DNA of 6,822 nucleotides from contig JAHKXX010000054.1 in the NCBI GenBank assembly GCA_020627425.1, forward strand, positions 1-6,822, given 5' to 3'. The notes under the pieces were generated by a model, which saw only the letters and a program-made list of their open reading frames with translations, made no database searches and was not told where the DNA came from. This document shows positions 1 to 5,692 of the stretch, piece after piece (position 1 is the first letter of the stretch; each line of letters opens with the position of its first letter). A program made the position numbers and the translations under genes. This DNA is from a bacterium (GTDB lineage Bacteria > Bacillota > Clostridia > Oscillospirales > Acutalibacteraceae).

Positions 1-702
1 ACTCAGCTTCTTGACTACAAGGTGCCGTTTATATTTGCTAATTTTAACGGTACGGCAGATGATGTAGAGACTGTTACCCACGAAGCAGGCCACGCCTTTG
101 CTTATTATGTCGCAAGAAACATACATCCCACGGACAACCAAAGCCCCACGCTTGATGCGTGCGAGATACACTCTATGACGATGGAGTTTTTCGGGTGGAG
201 GTGCAGCGACGAGTTCTTTGGTAAGGACAGTCAGAAGTTTCGATACAACCACCTTTTCGGTGCGATAACATTTATACCCTACGGCTGTATGGTAGACCAT
301 TTTCAGCATATCGTATACGAAAACCCTGCTATGACTCCGCTGCAAAGGCACAACGTGTGGAAGGAGCTGACGGGTGTATATATGCCGTGGATAAGGCTTG
401 ACGGCTCTCCTTTTTACGGAGAGGGCAAGGCATGGCAGCGGCAGATCCATATCTATGAAAACCCATTTTATTATATCGACTACTGTCTGGCACAGACCGT
501 AGCCCTTGAATTTTTTGAAATAATGCAGCGTGACGAGAAGCAGGCATGGGATCGCTATATGACTCTTGTCAGGGGAGCAGGCACAAAGACCTTTGACGAG
601 CTTGTAGAAAGTGCGGGGCTAAGTTCGCCGTTTGATGAAAACACTATAAAGCAGACAGCTGAATTCTGTGAAGAAATGCTTCGGGGAATATACAGCGCAT
701 AA
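1..702 (+). CDS. M3 family oligoendopeptidase (PepF-like), C-terminal part, 5' end outside window
   Basis: Zinc metallopeptidase that cleaves short peptides, probably in the cytoplasm. The frame is open from base 1, so the true start lies upstream; the in-frame GTG at 22 falls inside conserved sequence and is not a start. Counting codons from base 1, the 233 residues contain the HEAGH zinc motif (H27, E28, H31; bases 79-93) and, 28 residues after H27, E55 within CEIHSMTMEFF, which fits the third zinc ligand of family M3. Further on, H150 and the ENPFYYIDY block (Y157, Y158, Y161) match the His/Tyr substrate-binding region of this family. M3B enzymes are usually about 560-600 residues, so over half is missing. 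It ends with TAA 10 bases before the ABC ATPase ATG, so the genes are probably cotranscribed. Whether it serves the transporter or is just an operon neighbour cannot be told. Family assignment is firm; the exact PepF subtype is not. Confidence 0.93.
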   Translation, partial: TQLLDYKVPFIFANFNGTADDVETVTHEAGHAFAYYVARNIHPTDNQSPTLDACEIHSMTMEFFGWRCSDEFFGKDSQKFRYNHLFGAITFIPYGCMVDHFQHIVYENPAMTPLQRHNVWKELTGVYMPWIRLDGSPFYGEGKAWQRQIHIYENPFYYIDYCLAQTVALEFFEIMQRDEKQAWDRYMTLVRGAGTKTFDELVESAGLSSPFDENTIKQTAEFCEEMLRGIYSA

Positions 703-712
703 TGGTGACAGA

Positions 713-1417
713 ATGGAAGATTTTGTAGTATTTGACAATGTTTACAAGCGCTATAAAATGGGAGAGGTGACTATAACCGCAGCAGACGGAGTCACCTTCT
801 CGATAAACGAGGGCGAGTTTGCGGTGGTAGTCGGTCTGTCCGGTGCAGGAAAGACGACTGTTCTGAACATTCTCGGCGGTATTGATACCTGTGACGAAGG
901 TAAAATAAGTGTCGGCGGAAGGGACGTCAGCCGTCTGTCGGGCAAGGACTTAGTAGCCTACAGGCGGTATGACATTGGGTTTGTATTCCAGTTTTACAAT
1001 CTGATACCAAACCTGACTGCAAAGGAAAACGTAGAGCTGGCTACCCAGATATGCAGAGATCATCTGGATGCCGCCGAGGTACTCGACAGTGTAGGGCTTT
1101 CCGACAGAAAGGACAACTTTCCGTCACAACTATCGGGCGGCGAGCAGCAGCGTGTATCAATAGCGAGGGCGCTTGCGAAAAAGCCGAAGCTGCTTTTATG
1201 CGACGAGCCTACGGGTGCTTTGGACTACAACACAGGCAAAAACATCTTACGTTTACTGCAAAGCAAGTGCAAGCAGGACGGGATGACCGTTGTACTGATT
1301 ACTCACAACTCAGCCATAACTCCTATGGCTGACCGTGTTATCCGTATGCGCAGTGGCAAGGTAACAGAAAACGTCCACAACCCCACTCCCCTCCCCATAG
1401 ACTCCATCAACTGGTAG
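713..1417 (+). CDS. ABC transporter ATP-binding protein, MacB/LolD/FtsE type
   Basis: Cytoplasmic nucleotide-binding subunit that drives the FtsX-type permease encoded downstream. From ATG 713 it has 234 residues, the normal length. Motifs in order: Walker A GLSGAGKTT (41-49), Q-loop Q93 in FVFQFYNLIPNLTA, signature LSGGEQQR (140-147), Walker B LLLCDE (160-165), D-loop GALD (168-171) and H-loop H198 in ITHN. All catalytic residues are present, and the FYNLIP and EPTGALD wording is typical of the MacB/LolD group. A GTG at 668 would add 15 residues and overlap the peptidase gene by 35 bases; I prefer 713 because residues from there match the usual family N-terminus, although only a weak GGTGA (704-708) precedes it. 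The TAG stop touches the palindromic element, but the C-terminus looks natural and not truncated. Substrate unknown; such pairs handle lipoproteins, peptides or envelope-remodelling signals. Confidence 0.95.
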   Translation: MEDFVVFDNVYKRYKMGEVTITAADGVTFSINEGEFAVVVGLSGAGKTTVLNILGGIDTCDEGKISVGGRDVSRLSGKDLVAYRRYDIGFVFQFYNLIPNLTAKENVELATQICRDHLDAAEVLDSVGLSDRKDNFPSQLSGGEQQRVSIARALAKKPKLLLCDEPTGALDYNTGKNILRLLQSKCKQDGMTVVLITHNSAITPMADRVIRMRSGKVTENVHNPTPLPIDSINW

Positions 1418-1483
1418 GCCCGGTGCCCGGGCTGTCAATTCGCGCACTGTAGTTGGTGTTACCGCCGACTTTGTTGGCACGCG
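1418..1483. repeat. Left outer inverted repeat of the palindromic element
   Basis: Pairs with 1789-1855 on the opposite strand. The inner part (1434-1483 against 1839-1789) matches at about 45 of 51 aligned columns with one single-base gap. The outermost 15 bases form a local hairpin, GCCCGG-TGC-CCGGGC (1418-1432), so they are self-complementary as well as partly matching the other end. Confidence 0.85.
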
Positions 1484-1502
1484 TACGAGTTGAGTTTATT
1501 GT
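1474..1502 (+). promoter_or_regulatory. Candidate inward sigma70-type promoter in left arm
   Basis: TTGGCA (1474-1479), a 17-base spacer, then TATTGT (1497-1502). The same arrangement recurs at the mirrored place in the right arm. Transcription would start near 1509 and run rightward through hairpins 2 and 3 to the T-run near 1640. The -10 is poor (4 of 6), so the mirrored copy is the main support. The TTGGCACGCG block might instead be a protein-binding site. Confidence 0.35.
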
Positions 1503-1519
1503 CCCTTTCATTCCGCGTC

Positions 1520-1538
1520 GTGGCACTCAGGGTGCCAC
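1520..1538. repeat. Left-arm second hairpin (loop TCAGG)
   Basis: Perfect 7-bp stem GTGGCAC/GTGCCAC around the loop TCAGG. It occupies the position equivalent to the right-arm hairpin at 1735-1751. The 3' strand of the stem is followed by TCGTG and could alternatively form a 3-bp CAC/GTG pairing, which would be mutually exclusive with this hairpin. Confidence 0.75.
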
Positions 1539-1551
1539 TCGTGCTGATTTT

Positions 1552-1578
1552 GAGTGGAGACAAGTATATTTTCCACTC
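1552..1578. repeat. Left-arm third hairpin, with a possible overlapping pairing
   Basis: GAGTGGA (1552-1558) pairs with TCCACTC (1572-1578). The right-arm equivalent is GAATA (1692-1696) with TATTC (1715-1719), where two G-C pairs have become A-T pairs. In the left arm only, GAGACAA (1557-1563, partly inside the loop) is also complementary to TTGTCTC (1585-1591), which would allow a pseudoknot or a competing hairpin. That second pairing is not kept in the right arm, so it may be chance. Confidence 0.55.
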
Positions 1579-1623
1579 TATTCGTTGTCTCTATAAAGAA
1601 GTGCAGCAAGTCTGAGTTTAATT

Positions 1624-1645
1624 ACAATAATCATTATTGTTTTTT
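1624..1645 (+). terminator. Weak terminator-like palindrome at the element centre
   Basis: ACAATAAT (1624-1631) and ATTATTGT (1633-1640) form an AT-only palindrome around a single C, followed on the plus strand by a T-run to 1645. A real loop would consume several of these pairs, leaving a weak stem. It may end a transcript from the left-arm promoter, or simply be the centre of symmetry. On the minus strand there is no T-run after it. Confidence 0.25.
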
Positions 1646-1691
1646 GTGTTTAAGTATTCACTAATATGAGATTACGTGGATACACCAAATA

Positions 1692-1719
1692 GAATAGACA
1701 AATATACCAACCTTTATTC
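1692..1719. repeat. Right-arm third hairpin
   Basis: GAATA (1692-1696) pairs with TATTC (1715-1719) around an AT-rich loop that includes the block AAATATA, the reverse complement of the TATATTT found in the left-arm loop. It is shorter and weaker than its left-arm counterpart. Confidence 0.45.
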
Positions 1720-1734
1720 AAAACCAGCGCTAAG

Positions 1735-1751
1735 CGCCGCCCTGTGCGGCG
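1735..1751. repeat. Right-arm second hairpin (minus-strand loop ACAGG)
   Basis: Perfect 6-bp stem CGCCGC/GCGGCG. On the minus strand the loop reads ACAGG, against TCAGG in the left arm. Against the left-arm stem, three base pairs have changed on both sides (T-A to C-G, G-C to C-G, A-T to G-C), so structure is kept while sequence is not. Confidence 0.75.
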
Positions 1752-1769
1752 TGGTGCGGAAAAAGAGGT

Positions 1770-1798
1770 ATAATAAACCAAGCTTGACCGCGTGCCAA
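1770..1798 (-). promoter_or_regulatory. Candidate inward sigma70-type promoter in right arm
   Basis: On the minus strand, TTGGCA (1798-1793), a 17-base spacer and TATTAT (1775-1770), each 5 of 6 to consensus. Transcription would run leftward through the element toward the 3' end of the ATPase gene, opposite to the operon. The TATAAT seen on the plus strand (1769-1774) is the complement of this -10 region and has no matching -35. Confidence 0.4.
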
Positions 1799-1855
1799 GA
1801 AGGTAGGCGGTAACAACTAACTACAGTGCGCGAATCGACTGCGCAGGCACTGCGC
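1789..1855. repeat. Right outer inverted repeat of the palindromic element
   Basis: Inverted partner of 1418-1483. Its outermost part is a local hairpin, GCGCAG-GCA-CTGCGC (1841-1855). Read on the minus strand this gives GCGCAG-TGC-CTGCGC. Compared with the left-end hairpin the loop TGC is identical, while stem positions 3 and 5 have changed on both sides and still pair. Confidence 0.85.
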
Positions 1856-1856
1856 C

Positions 1857-1865
1857 GGAGGTGAT
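1857..1865 (+). promoter_or_regulatory. Shine-Dalgarno of the permease gene, which decides the start
   Basis: GGAGGTGAT is a near-perfect anti-16S match. The GGAGG core ends at 1861, eight bases before CTG 1870. The GTG at 1861 lies inside this motif and has no SD of its own. The site begins directly after the right end of the palindromic element, whose terminal hairpin (1841-1855) sits immediately upstream and could affect ribosome access. Confidence 0.8.
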
Positions 1866-4800
1866 TTTACTGAAGAGAAGTGCATTAAGGAAAAATATAT
1901 TCAGAGAGATATGGAATACAAAATCAAGATTTATTTCGATATTGGCGATAATCGGTATCAGCGTGGGGTTTTATACGGGACTGCGCTCAGCAAGCCCGAG
2001 TATGATAGAAACAGCGAGACAGTATTTTCAGAACCAGCATCTGTCGGATATAAGCGTTGTGTCTACGGTCGGCTTTGATGATGATGATGTAAAGACTCTG
2101 AAGGGGCTTGACTGCGTTACGGATGTGTCGCCGGGGTATAGCGCAGACCTGCTGGTGTCAAGGGATAGCGACGACAGCGTCGTGCGCGTTTATTCGCTGC
2201 CGAAGAAAACCGATACAAGCAGCGTTGTTATAAACGAGCCTGTACTGTCGGACGGACGTCTGCCCGTAAAAGAGGGCGAGTGCGTTATAGAAAGCTACTA
2301 CCTATCTATGTCGGGCTATCATATCGGTGATACGATAAAATTCAATAAAAAATGTGAGAATAATGATACAACAGATTTCATAAAGCATACAGAGTATAAG
2401 ATCGTAGGCGTTGTAGAGTCGCCTATGTATATTACCTTCTCGCGCGGTAATTCAACTATAGGTAACGGCTCGGTGCTGTTCTATATGATGATCCTGCCTG
2501 AGGATTTTACCCTTGAGAGATATACAAATATGTACCTCAGAACAAAAGCCTCATCTATGGGCGTGTCGGACTTTTCCAATGAATATGACGAGCAGGCGGC
2601 AAGAGACCTTGACAAAGTAGAAGCAGAGTCCGACGGCTGTATCAGCCGCTTTAATTCCACAACACTCGCAGACGCCAAAAAAGAGCTTGCGGACGCCCAA
2701 AAAGAATATGACGATAAAAAACAGGATACGGAAAAAAAGCTTAGTGACGGCGAAAAAAAGCTCAGGGACGGTGAAAAGAAGCTTGATACCGAGATAGCAA
2801 AGGGCAGACAAAAGCTGTTTGACGGCAAAAAGGAGCTTAGTAAAGGCGAAGAAGAGCTAAAAAAGGCTCAGGAAGAGTATACAAAGGGAATAGATGAAGC
2901 AAAGAAAAAGCTGACGGACTCACAGACAGCCCTCTCACGGGCACAGGCAGAATATAACAGTGCAAAGCTTACTTATGATACAAAGATAAAACAGGCACAA
3001 TCAAAGCTTGACGCGGCAAAAAAGGAATATGACTCAGAGTACCTCATATTCTATTCCTCGACAAAGCCTGACGCAGAGCAAAAGATGTCGTTGCTTAAAA
3101 CCGCGATAGACACGCTTAATTCACTGATAGACGAAACACAGTACAGAGTAGACGAGATACTTGCCGAGATAGAGGATATACCACTGACAGACAGTGTACA
3201 GTCAAGGCTTTCGGAGCTTAACGGCAAGCTTGACAGCTATAAAGACAAGCTGGACGAATATCAAAAGCAGTATGACGATGGTAAAAAAGCCCTAAGCGAC
3301 GGAGAAAAAGAGCTTAGTAAAGCTAAGGAAAAACTCGACGCCGCACAGCAGGAGCTTGATACTCAGAGCGAACAGGGAGCAGTAGAACTGAGTGAAGCTG
3401 AAAACAAGCTTACCCTTGCAAAGGCAGAACTTGAAAACGGAAAGATAGAATATGAAAACGCCATGGTAACAGGCGCACTGCAGCTACAGGCAGCAGAGAA
3501 AAAAGTAAGCGACTCAAAGGCAGAAATACAAAACGGCGAGCAGGAAGTGAAAACGCAGTACGAAAACGGTTTAAAAGAGCTGAAGCTTGCAAGAGAGAAC
3601 CTGATAAAGGGTAAGAGCGAGGCGCACTATGCTCTCACGGACGCAAAAAAGAAGCTCGACGACGCGGACGAAAAGCTCGAGGCACTCGAGGACGCTAAGT
3701 GGTACGTCTATGACAGAACAAATTTCCCGGGATTTTCGGGACTGGAGGAGGACGCCCAGAGGGTAGACAGTGTCTCGGTAGTGTTCCCGATATTCTTTAT
3801 CATAGTAGCGGTACTTGTGTGCCTGACGACTATGACCAGAATGGTAGAGGAGAGAAGAACAGAGATAGGTACGCTGAAGGCTCTCGGATACTCAAGGCTG
3901 AAGATAAGCGCCAAGTACATAATATACTCCGCTTCGGCTTCCGTACTCGGCAGCGCTATCGGCGGCTTTGCCGGGGTCATGACTTTGCCGTATATAATAG
4001 TGTGGACGTACGGTATTATGTATACGCTGCCCCCGACAAGGCTTACGGTGTCGTGGGAAAACCTGTTTGTGTCTTCGGGTGTCGGTATAGTATGTACCTG
4101 CGCCGTGGCTCTGTTTGCGTGTATGAGCGAGCTCAGAGCAGCTCCGGCTACGCTTATGCGCCCGAAGGCGCCAAAGCCCGGAAAGAGAATATTCCTCGAA
4201 TATATTACTCCTATATGGAGAAGGATGAATTTCACCTCGAAGGTAACGGCAAGAAACCTGCTGCGCTACAAGGTCAGATTCTTTATGACGGTGGTGGGTG
4301 TAGCAGGCTGTACGGCGCTGGTCGTAGCAGGCTTTGGGCTTAAGGACTCCATAACCGTTATAGGAGACAGGCAGTTCGGAGAGCTGACAAAATATGACCA
4401 GATATATGCTATGAAGGAGTCGGGAACAGCTGACGAAAAGGCTTATCTTATGTCGGAGTTTCGGGGGGATGAGCGCTTTAGCGGAGTAATGCTCGGCAGT
4501 CAGGTCTGGACGGACGTTTATTATAACGACCAGAAGGAAAAAATAAATCTTCGCATAGTGGTAGGGCAGGATAAGGAAGAATTTCAGAAAATGTTCGTCC
4601 TGCGCGACAGGGTGAGCGGAAAGGCCGTAGAGCTTACCGATGACGGTGCAGTAATAAACGAGAGGCTGTCGGAAGTGACAGGACTCAAAAAGGGCGATAC
4701 CATGACCTTTACTATAGATGAAGATAAGTACACGGTAAAGGTCGGCGGCATAGTCGAAAACTATGCAGGAAATATCATCTATATGACGCCATCACTTTTC

Positions 4801-5373
4801 TCTTCGGTAAATAAAAAGCCCGTGGACTATAACGTAGTATTTACGGGTATAAAGGAGCAGTATAAGGGTGACGACAGACAAATATCCTATGACTGGATGA
4901 AGAATGATGATATACTCACCGTTTCGCTTATATCAGAACAGGTGGATTCCATAAACGATATGCTTAGCTCTCTGGACGTTATTGTTTATGTAATTATCTT
5001 CTCCGCAGGACTGCTGGCGTTTGTAGTGCTGTATAACCTGACAAATATAAACGTAGCCGAGAGAGTCAGAGAGATAGCAACGATAAAGGTCCTCGGGTTC
5101 TACGATTTAGAGACGGCAAACTATGTATACCGCGAGAATATAGTGCTGACGCTTGTCGGCTCTGTAGTCGGATTGGGGCTGGGGTGGTTCCTCTCTATGT
5201 TTATTATAGAGTCGATACAGATGGATATGGTAATGTTCCCCAAAGTTGTCACAGTGCTGACTTATATAAAGAGCTTTGTGCTGACGTTCGTGTTCTCGGG
5301 ACTTGTTAACCTGATAATGTATTTCAAGATGAAAAAAATAAGTATGGTAGAAAGTCTTAAGAGTGTGGACTGA
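1861..5373 (+). CDS. ABC transporter permease, duplicated FtsX type with long extracellular coiled coil
   Basis: Membrane partner of the upstream ATPase. In order, counted from GTG 1861: TM1 about 24-43, an extracytoplasmic domain to about 260, a long Lys/Glu/Asp-rich coiled coil about 268-625 with heptads such as EKKLSDG, a first FtsX domain with TM2 639-661, TM3 690-712 and TM4 737-757 (motif EERRTEIGTLKALGYS after TM2), TM5 808-829, a second extracytoplasmic domain to about 1040, and a second FtsX domain with TM6 1040-1062 (then ERVREIATIKVLGFYD), TM7 1094-1117 and TM8 1135-1157. Eight membrane segments fit the LolC/MacB-like duplicated architecture, and 1170 residues is normal for clostridial coiled-coil versions. 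The coordinate uses the only standard start codon available; the SD favours CTG 1870, giving an N-terminus read as (M)KRSALRKNIFREIW, the usual family beginning. Substrate is unknown; the coil suggests reaching through the wall to a surface partner or mechanical signalling, which is inference. Confidence 0.95.
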   Translation: MILLKRSALRKNIFREIWNTKSRFISILAIIGISVGFYTGLRSASPSMIETARQYFQNQHLSDISVVSTVGFDDDDVKTLKGLDCVTDVSPGYSADLLVSRDSDDSVVRVYSLPKKTDTSSVVINEPVLSDGRLPVKEGECVIESYYLSMSGYHIGDTIKFNKKCENNDTTDFIKHTEYKIVGVVESPMYITFSRGNSTIGNGSVLFYMMILPEDFTLERYTNMYLRTKASSMGVSDFSNEYDEQAARDLDKVEAESDGCISRFNSTTLADAKKELADAQKEYDDKKQDTEKKLSDGEKKLRDGEKKLDTEIAKGRQKLFDGKKELSKGEEELKKAQEEYTKGIDEAKKKLTDSQTALSRAQAEYNSAKLTYDTKIKQAQSKLDAAKKEYDSEYLIFYSSTKPDAEQKMSLLKTAIDTLNSLIDETQYRVDEILAEIEDIPLTDSVQSRLSELNGKLDSYKDKLDEYQKQYDDGKKALSDGEKELSKAKEKLDAAQQELDTQSEQGAVELSEAENKLTLAKAELENGKIEYENAMVTGALQLQAAEKKVSDSKAEIQNGEQEVKTQYENGLKELKLARENLIKGKSEAHYALTDAKKKLDDADEKLEALEDAKWYVYDRTNFPGFSGLEEDAQRVDSVSVVFPIFFIIVAVLVCLTTMTRMVEERRTEIGTLKALGYSRLKISAKYIIYSASASVLGSAIGGFAGVMTLPYIIVWTYGIMYTLPPTRLTVSWENLFVSSGVGIVCTCAVALFACMSELRAAPATLMRPKAPKPGKRIFLEYITPIWRRMNFTSKVTARNLLRYKVRFFMTVVGVAGCTALVVAGFGLKDSITVIGDRQFGELTKYDQIYAMKESGTADEKAYLMSEFRGDERFSGVMLGSQVWTDVYYNDQKEKINLRIVVGQDKEEFQKMFVLRDRVSGKAVELTDDGAVINERLSEVTGLKKGDTMTFTIDEDKYTVKVGGIVENYAGNIIYMTPSLFSSVNKKPVDYNVVFTGIKEQYKGDDRQISYDWMKNDDILTVSLISEQVDSINDMLSSLDVIVYVIIFSAGLLAFVVLYNLTNINVAERVREIATIKVLGFYDLETANYVYRENIVLTLVGSVVGLGLGWFLSMFIIESIQMDMVMFPKVVTVLTYIKSFVLTFVFSGLVNLIMYFKMKKISMVESLKSVD
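2731..2793 (+). repeat. Three tandem 21-base heptad units within the permease coiled coil
   Basis: Units at 2731-2751, 2752-2772 and 2773-2793 encode EKKLSDG, EKKLRDG and EKKLDTE. The first two differ at only a few bases, so the coil has probably grown or been homogenised here by in-frame duplication of seven-codon units. Confidence 0.7.
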
Positions 5374-5374
5374 C

Positions 5375-5416
5375 AAAAAAAGCCGATCCGTAATCAAAAA
5401 ACGGGTCGGCTTTTCT
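5375..5416. terminator. Bidirectional rho-independent terminator
   Basis: The stem AGCCGATCCGT (5381-5391) pairs with ACGGGTCGGCT (5401-5411), 11 bp with one G-T wobble and a 9-base loop. On the plus strand it is followed by CTTTTCTT and ends the permease operon just after the TGA at 5371-5373. On the minus strand it is followed by seven T (complement of the A-run 5375-5381), which makes it stronger in that direction, so it probably also ends radA transcripts. Confidence 0.9.
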
Positions 5417-5473
5417 TATACCTGTTGCATAATATATATTCCCTGTGACAAAATAGTAACAGAGGTGGTTTTT

Positions 5474-5692
5474 GTGGTGTTTATTCCTTGCTCGGAGAAG
5501 TGTATATATCAGCAGGACGGGTGCTGTACCCTGTCACAGGTGTCCACAGTCAGTAATACCGAGTCAGGGGGCTGTATATATAAAATAATAAGTCAAAAGC
5601 CGTCAGCCCTACAGGGCAGAGACAGCGTCGCGGATACTGCGTACAGCAACGAGCTCCAGCTCGCAGTCAGAGGGCAGAGTGACACTTTTTAA
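5474..5692 (+). CDS. Probable small Cys-rich protein, overlapping the 3' end of radA
   Basis: A 72-residue frame starting at GTG 5474, preceded by AGAGGTGG (5461-5468) at suitable spacing; GTG 5477 is the next choice. Residues 5-36 read IPCSEKCIYQQDGCCTL, then a short linker, then GCIYK, with Cys at 6, 10, 17, 18 and 34. This resembles short Cys-rich clostridial proteins with a C-x3-C-x-Y-x2-D-G-x-C-T-L ... C-x-Y/F pattern, often given unreliable 'hydroxymyristoyl-ACP dehydratase' labels. The spacing suggests metal binding, but no function is known to me. Those relatives usually end soon after the last Cys; here the frame runs on 30 more residues, and from residue 46 it is antisense to the radA C-terminus, so an ancestral stop may have been lost. 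It could also be a non-coding coincidence, though the Cys pattern and RBS argue against that. No clear promoter is visible downstream of the terminator. Confidence 0.5.
   Translation: MVFIPCSEKCIYQQDGCCTLSQVSTVSNTESGGCIYKIISQKPSALQGRDSVADTAYSNELQLAVRGQSDTF

Larger units (their letters stand above)
1418..1856. mobile_element. Non-coding palindromic element with two inverted arms and paired covarying hairpins (unrecognised, MITE-like or structured RNA)
   Basis: Fills almost all of the 443-base gap between ATPase and permease genes and has no ORF of note. The left arm read forward (from 1417/1418) and the right arm read on the minus strand (from 1856) align over about 200 bases; the outer ~100 columns are about 78% identical by hand, with exact shared blocks such as ATTCGCGCACTGTAGTT, GTTACCGCC, TTGGCACGCG, TTTATT, TTTTGA and TATATTT. 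The centre is a short palindrome at about 1632. Each arm has a terminal hairpin, a second hairpin with a CAGG loop and a third AT-richer one, all at equivalent places, with different stem sequences that still pair. No target duplication longer than a possible GG (1417-1418 and 1857-1858) is seen. Excision in silico leaves TAGGAGGTGATTTTACTG, an intact stop/SD junction, which supports insertion. It could be a transposase-dependent miniature element, a fold-back repeat of the BIME kind, or two inverted structured RNA genes. Confidence 0.7.

Noticed and set aside
1769..1774. Plus-strand TATAAT as a promoter for the permease
   Set aside because: No -35 at 16-18 bases (GC-rich hairpin there); the match is the complement of the better minus-strand promoter.
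1418..1856. Insertion sequence encoding its own transposase, CRISPR array, tRNA or integron attC site
   Set aside because: No coding frame of useful length, no regularly spaced direct repeats, no tRNA-like cloverleaf, and no neighbouring integrase; only inverted arms with hairpins are present.
2733..2760. Two in-frame A-AAA-AAG slippery heptamers (2733-2739, 2754-2760)
   Set aside because: They are in the right phase for -1 slippage, but arise naturally from Glu-Lys-Lys codons, show no stimulatory hairpin or pseudoknot, and the -1 frame stops within a few codons with no plausible product.
3708..4235. 175-codon open frame on the minus strand
   Set aside because: It lies opposite the first FtsX domain of the permease, has no RBS or recognisable domain, and is explained by the codon composition of the real gene.
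5363..5473. Upstream extension of the small Cys-rich frame to 5363
   Set aside because: It would translate through the terminator and overlap the permease stop; the RBS is at 5461-5468, so the start is at 5474 or 5477.
5600..5622. GCCC-TGTA-GGGC palindrome around the radA stop as its terminator
   Set aside because: The stem is only 4 bp and no T-run follows on the minus strand; the strong signal is at 5381-5411.
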